From NCBI RefSeq assembly GCF_001639065.2, contig NZ_LQXO02000003.1, positions 1 to 64,000 of the forward strand: DNA of 64,000 bases, written 5' to 3'. The position numbers were made by a program, and so were the translations under genes. Position 1 is the stretch's first letter, and each line of letters starts with the position of its first letter. The stretch comes from Vibrio barjaei. GTDB lineage: Bacteria > Pseudomonadota > Gammaproteobacteria > Enterobacterales > Vibrionaceae. The notes beneath the pieces are model-generated. The model was not told the DNA's origin. It did not search any database and saw only the letters and a list, made by a program, of their open reading frames with translations. Below are positions 30,009 to 40,727 of this stretch, piece after piece.

Positions 30009-31652
30009 ATGAAGTTAGGACGTCGTTTTGAAGATATAAACCTTAAAGGGGATGTATTTGGCGGGGTAACTACCGCGATTATTTCATTGCCACTGGCGTT
30101 GGCATTTGGTGTGGCATCTGGAGCCGGCGCAGAAGCAGGGCTGTGGGGCGCAATCATGGTGGGGCTGTTTGCCTCTCTATTTGGCGGTTCTTCTAGCCTT
30201 ATTTCCGAACCGACAGGCCCTATGACGGTCATCATGACAGCGGTATTGACAGCAATGATGGCTAAGTACCCGGAAACAGGGATGGCGATGACCTTCACTG
30301 TCGTTATGATGGCGGGTATTTTTCAAATCTTGCTTGGTACGTTAAAACTCGGAAAATACGTTACCTTAATGCCATACAGTGTTGTCTCAGGGTTCATGTC
30401 GGGAATTGGTGTGATCTTGGTGATTCTTCAACTGGCGCCACTATTAGGACAAGCCGCGCCAACGGGCGGCGTTATTGGGACAGTCAAGGCATTACCTGAA
30501 CTGCTAACCCATATCGACTTTTCAGAATTATTCCTTGGGCTACTGACGTTAGCGATTCTATTTCTGTTCCCTAAAAAATACCGTCAACATATTCCTCCGC
30601 AACTTGTGGCGCTGGTGTTAGTCACAGTGATATCTATGCTGTTTTTCAGTAGTGAGAGTATTCGCAGAATTGGCGAGATTCCAGCAGGTTTACCTTCATT
30701 AGTTATACCGCATTTTAACGCAGAAATGCTGACCACCATGCTTATTGATGCGCTTGTACTCGGTACATTAGGCTGTATTGATACCTTATTAACAGCTGTT
30801 ATCGGTGACTCTCTAACTCGTAAAGAGCATGACTCAGATAAGGAATTGCGCGGCCAAGGGTTAGCGAACCTTATCGCAGGTTTGTTTGGGGCTCTACCGG
30901 GAGCTGGTGCGACAATGGGAACGGTGACCAATATCCAAGTAGGTGCTCGCTCTCCATTATCGGGTGTGGTGCGGGCATTAGTGCTAGCGCTGGTAGTATT
31001 GGTGGCAAGTGGTTTAACTGAACCCATTCCAATGGCTGTGTTGGCAGGCATTGCTGTTTATGTCGGTTTTAACATACTGGATTGGAGCTTTATTCAGCGA
31101 GCACATAAGGTGAGTTTGGCCGGTATGGCGATCATGTACGGTGTTATGCTGCTGACTGTATTTGTAGATCTTATCGTTGCCGTAGGCCTTGGTGTGTTTA
31201 TCTCGAACATCATTATTATTGAAAGACTGAGCCGTGAGCAAGCTCGTCAGGTAAAAGCGATCAGCGATGCTGACGACGATGTGCCGTTAAGTGAATATGA
31301 GCGAGAGTTGCTAGAACAAACCCAAGGTAAGGTACTGTTTTTCTACTTATCTGGGCCAATGATTTTTAGTGTCTCTAAAGCAATTTCAAGACAACACTCA
31401 AGTATTGCTGACTATCAAGCGATGATACTCGACCTTACGGATGTTCCTATGATCGACGTAACGGTTGGTCTTGCTCTAGAAAATGCCATCAAGGATGCCA
31501 AAGACGCAGAGTGTCAGGTGTACTTGTTATGTCCAAATACGCAAACTCGACAGCAATTGGATAAATTCCACGTTATTGATCTTGTTCCGGATGGCAATAT
31601 CTATCAGCAGCGAGAACACGCACTGGATGCCGCATATAAGGCAACGGCTTAA
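30009..31652 (+). CDS. SulP family anion transporter with STAS domain, probable bicarbonate uptake
   Basis: The 547-residue protein has the SulP N-terminal pattern (GDVFGGVTTAIISLPLALAFGVASGAG), the conserved EPTGPMTVIMTA, about 11-14 hydrophobic helices up to residue 405, and a C-terminal STAS domain (about 435-545, VLFFYLSGPMIFSVSKAI then MIDVTVGLALENAI). SulP members carry bicarbonate, sulfate or dicarboxylates. Bicarbonate is favoured only by the divergent carbonic anhydrase gene 232 bases away. AAGGAT precedes the ATG. Confidence 0.88.
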   Translation: MKLGRRFEDINLKGDVFGGVTTAIISLPLALAFGVASGAGAEAGLWGAIMVGLFASLFGGSSSLISEPTGPMTVIMTAVLTAMMAKYPETGMAMTFTVVMMAGIFQILLGTLKLGKYVTLMPYSVVSGFMSGIGVILVILQLAPLLGQAAPTGGVIGTVKALPELLTHIDFSELFLGLLTLAILFLFPKKYRQHIPPQLVALVLVTVISMLFFSSESIRRIGEIPAGLPSLVIPHFNAEMLTTMLIDALVLGTLGCIDTLLTAVIGDSLTRKEHDSDKELRGQGLANLIAGLFGALPGAGATMGTVTNIQVGARSPLSGVVRALVLALVVLVASGLTEPIPMAVLAGIAVYVGFNILDWSFIQRAHKVSLAGMAIMYGVMLLTVFVDLIVAVGLGVFISNIIIIERLSREQARQVKAISDADDDVPLSEYERELLEQTQGKVLFFYLSGPMIFSVSKAISRQHSSIADYQAMILDLTDVPMIDVTVGLALENAIKDAKDAECQVYLLCPNTQTRQQLDKFHVIDLVPDGNIYQQREHALDAAYKATA

Positions 31653-31663
31653 AAGGGATAAAA

Positions 31664-31691
31664 AGCGAGTACTAACATACTCGCATTTTTT
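31664..31691 (+). terminator. Terminator of the SulP gene
   Basis: GCGAGTA pairs with TACTCGC around CTAACA, followed by ATTTTTT. Confidence 0.9.
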
Positions 31692-31769
31692 ATAGCCAAT
31701 TTATCACCACCACTTGAAAAATTGAGCCATCATCATCATGTGTAAGGGTATATTCAAACTTTTCGATAT

Positions 31770-31796
31770 CATTGGAAATATCAAATTATTCCAATG
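31770..31796. repeat. Inverted repeat before yadG
   Basis: CATTGGAA (31770-31777) and TTCCAATG (31789-31796) are perfect 8-base arms separated by 11 bases. It ends 22 bases before the preferred yadG start and overlaps an alternative ATG, so it could be an operator or a leader hairpin. Confidence 0.5.
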
Positions 31797-31817
31797 ATGC
31801 ATTCTTCGGTGCAAATT

Positions 31818-32738
31818 ATGATCGCATTAGAAATTGAGCAGTTAAGAAAGACCTATGCGGGTGGCTTTGAAGCGCTTAAAGGGGTGAGTCTTCAAGTTGA
31901 GCAGGGAGACTTTTATGCTTTGCTTGGGCCTAATGGTGCGGGTAAATCCACCACCATCGGTATCATTACGTCTCTAGTCAACAAAACATCGGGCAAGGTC
32001 TCGGTGTTTGGTCACGATATTGATAATGAGCTTGAACTGGCGAAGCAGCAACTTGGTCTGGTGCCACAAGAGTTCAACTTTAACCAGTTCGAAACCGTTG
32101 AGCAGATTGTTCTTCAGCAAGCAGGGTATTACGGTGTTGCTAAGGATGTGGCGAAGCAGCGCGCGCAAAAGTACCTGTCTCAGCTAGACCTTTGGGAAAA
32201 GCGCAGTGAGCGAGCTCGAAACCTCTCCGGAGGAATGAAGCGTCGACTTATGATTGCTCGCGCTTTAATGCATGAACCTAAACTACTCATTCTTGATGAA
32301 CCGACGGCTGGGGTTGATATTGAGCTTCGTCGCTCAATGTGGGATTTCCTTAAAGAGATTAATCGACAAGGTATCACCATTATTCTGACAACTCACTACC
32401 TTGAAGAAGCGGAACTGCTTTGCCGCAATATCGGTATTATCCAACGCGGTGAACTGATTGAGAACACATCGATGAAAGCTTTGCTTAATAAGCTGGATGT
32501 AGAAACATTTATTCTCGATATTGACGCAAGCGTTGATATTCCTGAGCTACAAGGGGTTAAATCGCAAAACGTGGTGAATGGCTCTTTGGAGATAGAAATT
32601 GAGAAAACTCAGGGGTTGAACCACATTTTCACTCAGCTTTCTGAGGCTGGTATCAAAGTGTTGTCGATGAGGAACAAAGCCAACCGACTTGAAGAGTTAT
32701 TTGTTTCTATTGTGCGTAATCAAACGGAGGCAAACTGA
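31818..32738 (+). CDS. yadG: ABC-2 type transporter ATP-binding protein YadG
   Basis: The 306-residue protein has Walker A GPNGAGKST, the Q-loop VPQEFNFN, signature LSGGMKRR, Walker B LLILDEPTAGVD and H-loop TTHYLEEAE. It matches E. coli YadG closely along its length, including the C-terminal NKANRLEELFVSIV. ATG 31818 was chosen because it gives MIALEIEQLRKTY, the YadG N-terminus; ATG 31794 would add eight residues. Neither has a strong Shine-Dalgarno. The substrate is unknown. It overlaps yadH by one base. Confidence 0.93.
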   Translation: MIALEIEQLRKTYAGGFEALKGVSLQVEQGDFYALLGPNGAGKSTTIGIITSLVNKTSGKVSVFGHDIDNELELAKQQLGLVPQEFNFNQFETVEQIVLQQAGYYGVAKDVAKQRAQKYLSQLDLWEKRSERARNLSGGMKRRLMIARALMHEPKLLILDEPTAGVDIELRRSMWDFLKEINRQGITIILTTHYLEEAELLCRNIGIIQRGELIENTSMKALLNKLDVETFILDIDASVDIPELQGVKSQNVVNGSLEIEIEKTQGLNHIFTQLSEAGIKVLSMRNKANRLEELFVSIVRNQTEAN

Positions 32739-33514
32739 TGAATTTGTACGGTTTGTATTGGACGGCATTTAAAAGCCTTCTGACGAAAGAAATTAACCGC
32801 TTTACTCGAATTTGGGTACAAACCCTAGTACCGCCAGCGATTACCATGACACTTTACTTCATCATCTTCGGTAGTCTGATTGGTTCTCGAATCGGTGAGA
32901 TGAACGGTTTCAGTTACATGGAATATATTGTTCCTGGCCTTATTATGATGTCGGTGATTACTAACTCGTATTCGAATGTTGCTTCGTCCTTCTTTAGTGC
33001 TAAATTTCAGCGCAATATTGAAGAGCTCCTTGTCGCACCTGTACCCAATTACGTCATCATTGCTGGCTTTGTCATGGGCGGTGTCGTGCGTGGTTTATTG
33101 GTTGGCACGATAGTGACTTTTGTCTCGCTGTTTTTTGTTGATTTACAAGTTGAGCATTGGGCCGTAATTATCTTGACTGTGTTTATGACGTCGGTGGTGT
33201 TCTCACTCGGTGGTCTTATTAATGCGGTGTATGCCAAGACCTTTGATGATATATCGATTATTCCCACTTTTGTTTTGACGCCGCTGACATATCTAGGCGG
33301 TGTGTTTTATTCCATTAGCCTGCTTCCTGAGTTCTGGCAAGGTGTATCCAAAATCAATCCAATCGTTTATATGGTCAACGCTTTCCGTTACGGTTTCTTA
33401 GGTGTGTCGGATGTAGGGATTGTGACATCTTTTGGCGTACTCTTGGTGTTTATCGTGGTACTTTATGGAGTAGCCCATCATTTGGTGACTAAGGGTATTG
33501 GCCTTAGAAGCTAG
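32738..33514 (+). CDS. yadH: ABC-2 type transporter permease YadH
   Basis: The 258-residue membrane protein has six hydrophobic segments and ABC-2 permease features (EINRFTRIWVQTLVPPAITMTLYFIIFG; LTYLGGVFYSISLLPEFWQGVSKINPIVYMVNAFRYGFLG). Its start overlaps the yadG stop by one base (TGATG). Together YadGH form a predicted exporter of unknown substrate in the inner membrane. Confidence 0.94.
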   Translation: MNLYGLYWTAFKSLLTKEINRFTRIWVQTLVPPAITMTLYFIIFGSLIGSRIGEMNGFSYMEYIVPGLIMMSVITNSYSNVASSFFSAKFQRNIEELLVAPVPNYVIIAGFVMGGVVRGLLVGTIVTFVSLFFVDLQVEHWAVIILTVFMTSVVFSLGGLINAVYAKTFDDISIIPTFVLTPLTYLGGVFYSISLLPEFWQGVSKINPIVYMVNAFRYGFLGVSDVGIVTSFGVLLVFIVVLYGVAHHLVTKGIGLRS

Positions 33515-33554
33515 AGTAAGATTCTAGCGTAATACACTGATATGTGATCAATGA

Positions 33555-33580
33555 AGTGGTAGCGGTAGCTGCCACTTTTT
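33555..33580 (+). terminator. Terminator of yadGH
   Basis: AGTGGTAGC pairs with GCTGCCACT (one G-T pair) around GGTA, followed by T5. It ends 25 bases before the glnE start. Confidence 0.85.
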
Positions 33581-33605
33581 GTTTCAGTCGAGACAAGGAC
33601 GACAA

Positions 33606-36455
33606 ATGCAACTGCCTGCCGAATTACAACACGATGCTCAATCAGCGTTTGAGCGAATTCAACAAGCCTATTCTGACCTATCCCATTGGACTCCAGAGCG
33701 ACAACAACAGCTAAAGTATGTCATGGCGATGAGCTGTTTCGTGGAAGAGTCACTACTGAAAGACGAAGGGCTGTTCGCGGATCTACCTGACATGCTCTCG
33801 CAGCATAGTAGAGCTGAGAACTATCGAGTGCGATTAGCGACTCAACTTGAGGCTTGTAGTAGCGAAATGGAAGGCCATCGTGTATTACGTCGATTCCGAA
33901 ATCGCGAAATGACATATATCGCATGGCGCGATTTCCGTAGTGACTGGAGCCTAGAACAAAGCTTGCACCATCTTTCCATGTTAGCTGAAGCGATGATCTT
34001 TGAGACTTATCAATGGCAGTATAAAGCGTGCTGCTTGGAATGGGGCACACCTTGTAATGCAGAGGGCAAAGCGCAGCCAATGTTGATTATCGGTATGGGG
34101 AAACTCGGTGGCGGTGAGCTGAATTTCTCATCGGATATCGATCTCATTTTCACTTATCCAGAAAACGGTGAAACACAGGGTACACGTCGCTCAATTGCTA
34201 ATGCCCAGTTCTTTACACGCTTAGGGCAGCGCATCATCAAAGCGCTTGATCAGCAGACGTTTGATGGCTTTTGTTATCGAGTGGATATGAGATTGCGCCC
34301 ATTTGGTGAGAGCGGACCATTGGTGATGAGTTATGCGGCACTGGAAGATTACTATCAAGAGCAAGGCCGTGATTGGGAACGTTATGCGATGGTGAAAGCG
34401 CGCGTAATGGGCAGTGAGATGTATCCACAATACCAAGAGCTGCGTAAAATGCTGCGCCCTTTTGTGTTCCGTCGTTATATCGACTTTAGTGCCATTCAGT
34501 CATTAAGACGCATGAAATCGATGATCAGCAGCGAAGTTCGCAGACGTGGGTTAGGAAACAATATTAAGCTCGGTCCAGGCGGTATTCGTGAAGTGGAATT
34601 TATCGCTCAAGTGTTTCAGCTTATTCGAGGAGGACGTGAACCGAGTTTACGAGGTCGAGGGTTATTGGAAACGCTTGATGCAATCGACACTCTGTCGCTA
34701 CTAGAGTCAGAAAACGTCCAACAGCTGCGTTCGGCTTATTGTTTCTTGCGTCGGTTGGAAAACCTATTGCAAGCCATGGCCGATAAGCAGACTCAAACAC
34801 TACCTGATAAACCATGCGACCAGCTCAAATTAGCGTGTGCGATGCGATTTGAAAATTGGTCTGCTTTGGTTCACGCAACCGAGCAGCATATGCTGAATGT
34901 GCATCAGGTGTTTGCCAACTTGATTGGCGAAGATGAAGACGAAGAAGACGCGAACCCAATCGCTAAACACTTCCATGAGTTATGGGATATGGCGGATCGA
35001 CCAGAAGTGATCGAGCACTTATTAGAACATGATCTTCATGTGGAGAATCCAGCCGACAAACAGAAAACCATTCAGCAATTTAAAGCAGACCTTGCCAAGA
35101 AAACACTAGGCCCTCGTGGGCGTGAAGTGCTTAATCGGTTGATGCCTAAAGTCTTTAGTGCCATTTATGCCCATAAAGATGCAGAGTTTGGTTTATCGCG
35201 AGTGCTGCATGTTCTGCATCGTATTGTGACTCGAACAACTTACCTTGAGCTATTGGACGAGCACCCAGCTGCACTCGTGCAGTTAGTGAGACTATGTACG
35301 GCAAGTCCAATGATCTCGGAACAGCTTGGACGTTATCCGATCTTGCTTGATGAGTTGCTTGATCCTGCTCATCTCTATAACCCTGTACCTCTTGAGTCCT
35401 ATAAAACCGAACTACGGGATTATTTAGCTCGTATTCCAGAAGAGGATATGGAGCAGCAGATGGAGGCGCTGCGCCAGTTTAAGCAGACCTGCATTCTGAG
35501 AATCGCGGCCGCCGATATTGCAGGCGTATTGCCCGTTATGAAAGTAAGTGACCACTTAACGTATTTGGCTGAAGCTATTGTAGAGGCGGGTATAAACCAA
35601 GCTTGGCAGCAAATGGCGGCGAAATATGGTGAACCAACACACTTGAAAGACCGTGGTAGCAAAGGTTTTGCCGTTATTGGCTACGGTAAAGTAGGAGGTT
35701 GGGAACTAGGTTATAACTCTGATCTGGATATTGTGTTCATGCATGATTGTCCGGTAAACGCGTATACCGATGGCAAAAAGGATATCGACGGTCGTCAGTT
35801 CTATCTTCGCTTAGCACAGCGTATTATCCACATATTCTCTACCAGAACAGCATCGGGAATTCTGTATGAAGTGGATACTAGACTGCGTCCTTCCGGTGCG
35901 TCAGGACTGCTAGTAAGTCCGACTGACGCCTTTGATGAATATCAGCACAATGATGCTTGGACGTGGGAGCATCAAGCTTTAGTAAGAGCACGTATGATTT
36001 ACGGTGATGCACCTCTGCAACACGCATTTGAAAACACCCGCAACGACGTCCTTCGGACCGCTCGTGATGAATCGACATTGAAACAGCAAGTGGTCGATAT
36101 GCGAGAGAAAATGCGTGACCATTTAGGTGGTAAAAAAGCGGGTCGATTTATGCTTAAACAAGATGCTGGGGGGATTACTGATATTGAATTTTTAGCCCAG
36201 TATTTGGTGTTGCAATATAGTCACGACAAGCCAAAGCTGACACGCTGGTCGGATAATGTTCGTATATTTGAGTCAATGATGTCACAAGGTGTGATGGAAG
36301 AAGAGCAAGCGATGGCACTCACGCACGCCTACACCACATTGCGTGATGAAATTCATCATCGTAACTTGCTCAATTTAGACGCGGATGTTGACGAGAGTAA
36401 GTTTACTCAAGAAAAAGCCATCGTCGTTGAAGCATGGAAACAGTGGCTAGGGTAA
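33606..36455 (+). CDS. glnE: Bifunctional glutamine synthetase adenylyltransferase / adenylyl-removing enzyme
   Basis: GlnE adds AMP to and removes AMP from glutamine synthetase in response to PII and glutamine. The 949-residue protein (E. coli 946) has two nucleotidyltransferase domains. The N-terminal deadenylylase has [20 protein letters not shown] near residue 170, and the C-terminal adenylylase has [20 protein letters not shown] near 695. The frame opens at a TTG (33579), but ATG 33606, with AAGGA upstream, is the better start. Confidence 0.97.
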   Translation: MQLPAELQHDAQSAFERIQQAYSDLSHWTPERQQQLKYVMAMSCFVEESLLKDEGLFADLPDMLSQHSRAENYRVRLATQLEACSSEMEGHRVLRRFRNREMTYIAWRDFRSDWSLEQSLHHLSMLAEAMIFETYQWQYKACCLEWGTPCNAEGKAQPMLIIGMGKLGGGELNFSSDIDLIFTYPENGETQGTRRSIANAQFFTRLGQRIIKALDQQTFDGFCYRVDMRLRPFGESGPLVMSYAALEDYYQEQGRDWERYAMVKARVMGSEMYPQYQELRKMLRPFVFRRYIDFSAIQSLRRMKSMISSEVRRRGLGNNIKLGPGGIREVEFIAQVFQLIRGGREPSLRGRGLLETLDAIDTLSLLESENVQQLRSAYCFLRRLENLLQAMADKQTQTLPDKPCDQLKLACAMRFENWSALVHATEQHMLNVHQVFANLIGEDEDEEDANPIAKHFHELWDMADRPEVIEHLLEHDLHVENPADKQKTIQQFKADLAKKTLGPRGREVLNRLMPKVFSAIYAHKDAEFGLSRVLHVLHRIVTRTTYLELLDEHPAALVQLVRLCTASPMISEQLGRYPILLDELLDPAHLYNPVPLESYKTELRDYLARIPEEDMEQQMEALRQFKQTCILRIAAADIAGVLPVMKVSDHLTYLAEAIVEAGINQAWQQMAAKYGEPTHLKDRGSKGFAVIGYGKVGGWELGYNSDLDIVFMHDCPVNAYTDGKKDIDGRQFYLRLAQRIIHIFSTRTASGILYEVDTRLRPSGASGLLVSPTDAFDEYQHNDAWTWEHQALVRARMIYGDAPLQHAFENTRNDVLRTARDESTLKQQVVDMREKMRDHLGGKKAGRFMLKQDAGGITDIEFLAQYLVLQYSHDKPKLTRWSDNVRIFESMMSQGVMEEEQAMALTHAYTTLRDEIHHRNLLNLDADVDESKFTQEKAIVVEAWKQWLG

Positions 36456-36576
36456 TTCTTGCTTCAGCTTGGTATTGAAACGAAGAGTTGTGCTACTATC
36501 CATTCAATGGCTTAGCCAAAAGATTTAAGACAAGAGGGCATAATCAAGCCCTCTTACATCATATTGGAGTACAGAA

Positions 36577-38007
36577 ATGAAACCCATCCTACCGAATTAC
36601 AGCGACTCTGGCGTATTGATTGTCGGTGACCTTATGTTAGACCGTTACTGGTATGGTCCGACAGGGCGTATTTCTCCAGAAGCCCCAGTTCCTGTAGTAA
36701 AAGTAGAAAACAACGAAGAACGTCCAGGTGGCGCTGCCAACGTCGCTATGAATATCGCTTCGCTAGGTGGTCATGCACATACGATTGGACTTGTTGGTAT
36801 GGATGAACCAGCAAAAGTACTAACTGAAACACTGACGTCTTTGAAGGTAACTTGTGATTTTGTTGCATTACCTAACTATCCAACTATCACCAAACTTCGT
36901 GTTTTGAGCCGAGGGCAGCAACTGATTCGTTTGGACTTTGAAGATAAGTTCGAGAATACAGACCCTGAGCTTGTATTAGCTAAGATGGAGCAAGCGTTAC
37001 CAAATGTGAAGTCTGTGGTGCTATCCGATTACGCCAAAGGTGCGCTAGAGCATGTTCAAGCGTATATCCAGAAAGCGAAAGCTGCAGGTGTCCCGGTGTT
37101 TATCGACCCTAAAGGGGCAGATTTCGAACGCTATCGCGGCGCGACATTGCTAACACCAAACATGGCTGAATTTGAGCATGTGGTAGGCAAAGTGAAAAGC
37201 GAAGAAGAGCTTATCGAGAAAGGTAATGCGCTAATTAAAGAGTTCGACTTTGAAGCACTATTGGTAACACGTAGTGAGCACGGTATGACTTTACTTCGTA
37301 AAGATCAGGAACCGTTCCATTTGCCAACACAAGCGAAAGAAGTGTATGACGTTACCGGTGCAGGCGATACGGTTATCTCTGTATTAGCGGCGTCAGTTGC
37401 AGCGGGTAAACCGCTTGATGAGGCGTGTGCATTGGCTAATGCGGCAGCTGGAGTGGTTGTTGGTAAGCTGGGTACATCAACACTATCTACTATTGAACTT
37501 GCTGAAGCGGTTCACGGTAGTCAAGATACCGACTTCGGTGTGATCAGTGAAGCTGCGTTGATTGAAGCGGTAGCGAAAGCGCGCTCTAAAGGCGAAACCG
37601 TTGTGATGACGAATGGTTGCTTTGACATTCTTCACGCCGGGCATGTGTCTTATCTAAATCACGCTGCTGAACTGGGTGATCGCTTAATTGTTGCTGTGAA
37701 CACTGATGAATCTGTTCGAGCGTTAAAAGGACCAGGTCGTCCGGTTAATCCAACCGATCGCCGTATGGCTGTTCTTGCTGGTCTAGGGGCTGTTGATTGG
37801 GTTGTACCATTCTCAGAAGAAACGCCACAACGCTTGATCTCTGAAGTGCTACCAAGTCTGCTTGTTAAAGGCGGTGACTATAAGCCAGAAGAGATTGCAG
37901 GTGGTAAAGAGGTGATCGCTGCTGGTGGTGAAGTAAAAGTACTGAACTTTGAAGATGGCTGCTCCACGACTGAGATCATTGAAGCTATCAAAGGTGGCCG
38001 AGGCTAA
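36577..38007 (+). CDS. hldE: Bifunctional heptose-7-phosphate kinase / heptose-1-phosphate adenylyltransferase
   Basis: HldE makes ADP-heptose for the lipopolysaccharide inner core. The 476-residue protein has an N-terminal PfkB-type kinase ([37 protein letters not shown] near residue 262) and a C-terminal nucleotidyltransferase ([16 protein letters not shown] near 345; [13 protein letters not shown]). GGAG precedes the ATG. Its position after glnE is the same as in E. coli. Confidence 0.98.
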   Translation: MKPILPNYSDSGVLIVGDLMLDRYWYGPTGRISPEAPVPVVKVENNEERPGGAANVAMNIASLGGHAHTIGLVGMDEPAKVLTETLTSLKVTCDFVALPNYPTITKLRVLSRGQQLIRLDFEDKFENTDPELVLAKMEQALPNVKSVVLSDYAKGALEHVQAYIQKAKAAGVPVFIDPKGADFERYRGATLLTPNMAEFEHVVGKVKSEEELIEKGNALIKEFDFEALLVTRSEHGMTLLRKDQEPFHLPTQAKEVYDVTGAGDTVISVLAASVAAGKPLDEACALANAAAGVVVGKLGTSTLSTIELAEAVHGSQDTDFGVISEAALIEAVAKARSKGETVVMTNGCFDILHAGHVSYLNHAAELGDRLIVAVNTDESVRALKGPGRPVNPTDRRMAVLAGLGAVDWVVPFSEETPQRLISEVLPSLLVKGGDYKPEEIAGGKEVIAAGGEVKVLNFEDGCSTTEIIEAIKGGRG

Positions 38008-38026
38008 TCCTTCAGTCAACATAAAC

Positions 38027-38062
38027 AAGTAAAAAGGGACGCATCAGCGTCCCTTTTTACTT
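38027..38062. terminator. Bidirectional terminator between hldE and tolC
   Basis: AAGTAAAAAGGGACGC pairs perfectly with GCGTCCCTTTTTACTT around ATCA. It serves both convergent genes. Confidence 0.95.
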
Positions 38063-38072
38063 CAGTTAGCAA

Positions 38073-39383
38073 CTACTTCGCTTTCTTAAGGCCAGCATTG
38101 ATATCAACGATATCTTGCTCGCTTAATGTACCTACTGATTGACGTAGGTTCAGAATACTAATGATGTAATCGTAGCGTGAATCAGAAAGGTTACTCTCTG
38201 CGTTATAAAGTGCCTGAGTGGCTTCTAACACGTCAACGATAGTACGGGTACCGACATCAAAACCAGCTTTCGTTGCTTCTAGTGCGGATTCAGCAGAAAT
38301 AACGGTCTGCTCATAAGCACGAATAGCGCCAATAGAAGAGTTGATGTTGTTGTTATTCGCACGAACATTCTTCACAACTGAACGGTAAGTTTGTTCTAGC
38401 TGTTCACTTGCTTCAACGTAGGCGAACTCAGCCTGTTTGGTTTGTGAGGTAATGTTGCCACCAGTGTATAGCGGGACCGAAAGGTTAATGCCTGCATTAA
38501 AGCTATTTGTACTTCCTGCTCTACTTGCAACGGTATCATTACGTTCGTTTCCGTAATTATAACCACCATCCAATGTTAGCTTCGGAAGATGACCGGAGCT
38601 TGCCAGTGTGATGTTGTCTTTAGCAATATCTTGGCCGATACGAGCTGATAGTAAAGAGAGGTTTTTGTTCTGAGCTTCTTCTAAGAAGAACGTCACAGAC
38701 TGCTCAGGGCGCGCGGCAGAGAAGCGGTCTGTATCAAGAACATCGATGTTCTTATGTTCTTGACCTGTAATTTCGCGAAGCGCTTCATATTGGTTAAGTA
38801 AGTTGTTTTCTGCAACAACTTCATCGGCCAACACGCGGTCGTATTGTGCTTGTGCATCGTGAACGTCAGTAATGGCTGAAAGACCTACTTCAAAACGTTG
38901 TTTAGTTTGCTCTAACTGACGAGCAACTGCCGCTTTGTTAGCGCGGACCGATTCTAGGTTATCTTTAGAACGTAATACTTCGAAATAAGCTTGAGCAGTA
39001 CGTAGGATTAGGTCTTGTTGTGCTGCTGCATATTCTGAGTCAGCTTGACGAGCAGTTTTCTCTGCACTGTCTAATGTGATCCAACTAGTGCGGTTATACA
39101 GCTCTTGTGAGAAACCGACACCGGCTGTCGCTTTGTCACTATCTGTAATATCGTCATCGCTACGGTTGATGTTATAACCAGCCGTTAAGTTGATTTGTGG
39201 CAACAGAGTTGCACGAGCAGAGTTAATGGCTTCAAATGCACGATCACGCTGTGCCGCAGCTCTTAATAGCTGAGGATCATTGGTTTTTGCTTGATCGTAG
39301 ATTTCCGTTAGGGAGTCGGCCCATGCCGCTGCACTTACGCTTCCTAATGCAGCTGTGATAAATAATGGAAGCAGTTTTTTCAT
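38073..39383 (-). CDS. tolC: Outer-membrane efflux channel TolC
   Basis: TolC is the trimeric outer-membrane exit duct for RND and ABC pumps and type I secretion. The 436-residue precursor has a Sec signal peptide (MKKLLPLFITAALGSVSAAAWA, cleaved before DSLTEIYDQA). It also has the two internally repeated OEP halves with ALLPQIN-type and VLEATQALYNAESNLSDSRYDYI segments. ATG 39383 has AGGACAA upstream; the 24 extra upstream codons in frame lack one. It is divergent from nudF across 236 bases, as in E. coli. Confidence 0.96.
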   Translation of the reverse strand: MKKLLPLFITAALGSVSAAAWADSLTEIYDQAKTNDPQLLRAAAQRDRAFEAINSARATLLPQINLTAGYNINRSDDDITDSDKATAGVGFSQELYNRTSWITLDSAEKTARQADSEYAAAQQDLILRTAQAYFEVLRSKDNLESVRANKAAVARQLEQTKQRFEVGLSAITDVHDAQAQYDRVLADEVVAENNLLNQYEALREITGQEHKNIDVLDTDRFSAARPEQSVTFFLEEAQNKNLSLLSARIGQDIAKDNITLASSGHLPKLTLDGGYNYGNERNDTVASRAGSTNSFNAGINLSVPLYTGGNITSQTKQAEFAYVEASEQLEQTYRSVVKNVRANNNNINSSIGAIRAYEQTVISAESALEATKAGFDVGTRTIVDVLEATQALYNAESNLSDSRYDYIISILNLRQSVGTLSEQDIVDINAGLKKAK

Positions 39384-39619
39384 TTGTCCTAATCCTGCCT
39401 GATAATACTGATAAGGGTATGATTCACAGTTTAACTTAAAATGACCGTAATTCACTCGAAACTTTGCACTTTTTTACGCAAGCTCACCTAAAATTGCGAC
39501 AAATAATTAACCAAAAGCAAATTTTATTTGAATTATTGCGTAAAAAGTTGAACCTTGTCGTTGGTAGAACCCCCTTTCCTTGAGTAGACTATAAGATTAA
39601 CTTCAGCCAGAGGTCAGTG

Positions 39620-40243
39620 ATGAAAGACTCTTTACAACAGCATGATAAATTTACATCTGACGATGTAGAAATAATGTCAAAACAAACGGTGTTCAAAGGG
39701 TTCTTCGAAATGGTTCTATATCGCTTCAAGCATAGACTGTTTGAAGGCGGTTGGAGTTCCGTAATTGACAGAGAAATGTTAGTTCGCGGTGGGGCTGCTG
39801 CCATGCTGCCTTATGATCCGGTTCGCGATGAAGTAGTGCTGATTGAGCAAATCCGAGTTGGTGCCCTTGAACATGAAAACCCATGGCAGGTTGAGATTGT
39901 CGCAGGCATAGTCGACAAAGATGAAACGATTGAAGAGCTAGTCCGTCGCGAATCAGTAGAAGAAGCTGGAGTAGAAGTTAAGGCATTAGTCCCCATCACT
40001 CGCTACTACCCTTCCTCTGGTGGATGTTCAGAACGCATCTCTGTATTTGTCGGGCATGTTGACGCATCACTTGCTAGTGGCGTCCATGGCCTGGAGACAG
40101 AGGGAGAGGATATACGAGTTCGCGTTGTGTCTCGTGAAGCAGCGTATCAGATGGTAGAAAGCGGTGAAATTGAAAATGGAGCTTCGATCATTGCATTGCA
40201 ATGGTTAGAGCTTAATTACCGCAAATTACAGGCAAATTGGTAG
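39620..40243 (+). CDS. nudF: ADP-ribose pyrophosphatase NudF
   Basis: NudF hydrolyses ADP-ribose to AMP and ribose-5-phosphate. The 207-residue protein has the Nudix box GX5EX7REUXEEXGU as GIVDKDETIEELVRRESVEEAGV, preceded by EIVA and followed by YYPSSGGCSERI. ATG 39620, seven bases after GAGG, is preferred to GTG 39617. It is the first gene of nudF-yqiB-cpdA-yqiA, the enterobacterial order. Confidence 0.95.
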   Translation: MKDSLQQHDKFTSDDVEIMSKQTVFKGFFEMVLYRFKHRLFEGGWSSVIDREMLVRGGAAAMLPYDPVRDEVVLIEQIRVGALEHENPWQVEIVAGIVDKDETIEELVRRESVEEAGVEVKALVPITRYYPSSGGCSERISVFVGHVDASLASGVHGLETEGEDIRVRVVSREAAYQMVESGEIENGASIIALQWLELNYRKLQANW

Positions 40244-40252
40244 GAATTTTCT

Positions 40253-40699
40253 ATGGTAGGCGTTGTCGATAGTAATACGTATCATGTTGATCTTGCGGAG
40301 CTAATGCGGATCTATGAAACGAATTACGCTAAATTGAATCGCTTGATTCCAACAACACCGACGGTTGGAGATGTCCGTTGCTACCAAGCAGCAAATTTGA
40401 CGTATCAATTGGAAGTTCTAGAAGTGACGAAGTACACAACATTGGTCGAAATTTGCCAAGATGATGAGCTTCCTGTTTTTCCATTGCCTAAAATGACGGT
40501 ACGACTCTATCACGATGCAAGGGTCGCAGAAGTTTGCAACTGTGAGCAAACTTCACGAGTAAATGCGCGTTATGATTATCCCAACGCCAAAATGCTGCAA
40601 AAAGATGAAAAATTTCAGTTCAATCAGTTTCTAAGTGATTGGCTAACTTTTTGCTTAAAAAATGGAATTAGTCGAGCTCCGATTATGTATCGAAGCTGA
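40253..40699 (+). CDS. yqiB: DUF1249 protein YqiB
   Basis: This 148-residue protein of unknown function matches the DUF1249/YqiB family (DLAELMRIYETNYAKLNRLIP; EVCNCEQTSRVNARYDYPN; KDEKFQFNQFLSDWLTFCLKNG). It starts 10 bases after nudF and is probably soluble and co-expressed with cpdA. I do not assign an activity. Confidence 0.92.
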   Translation: MVGVVDSNTYHVDLAELMRIYETNYAKLNRLIPTTPTVGDVRCYQAANLTYQLEVLEVTKYTTLVEICQDDELPVFPLPKMTVRLYHDARVAEVCNCEQTSRVNARYDYPNAKMLQKDEKFQFNQFLSDWLTFCLKNGISRAPIMYRS

Positions 40700-40727
40700 A
40701 AGAATTTGATGTTCAGGTTTTTATATT

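Noticed and set aside
30584..31051. 155-codon minus-strand frame inside the SulP gene
   Set aside because: Antisense to conserved membrane helices; composition is that of a shadow frame.
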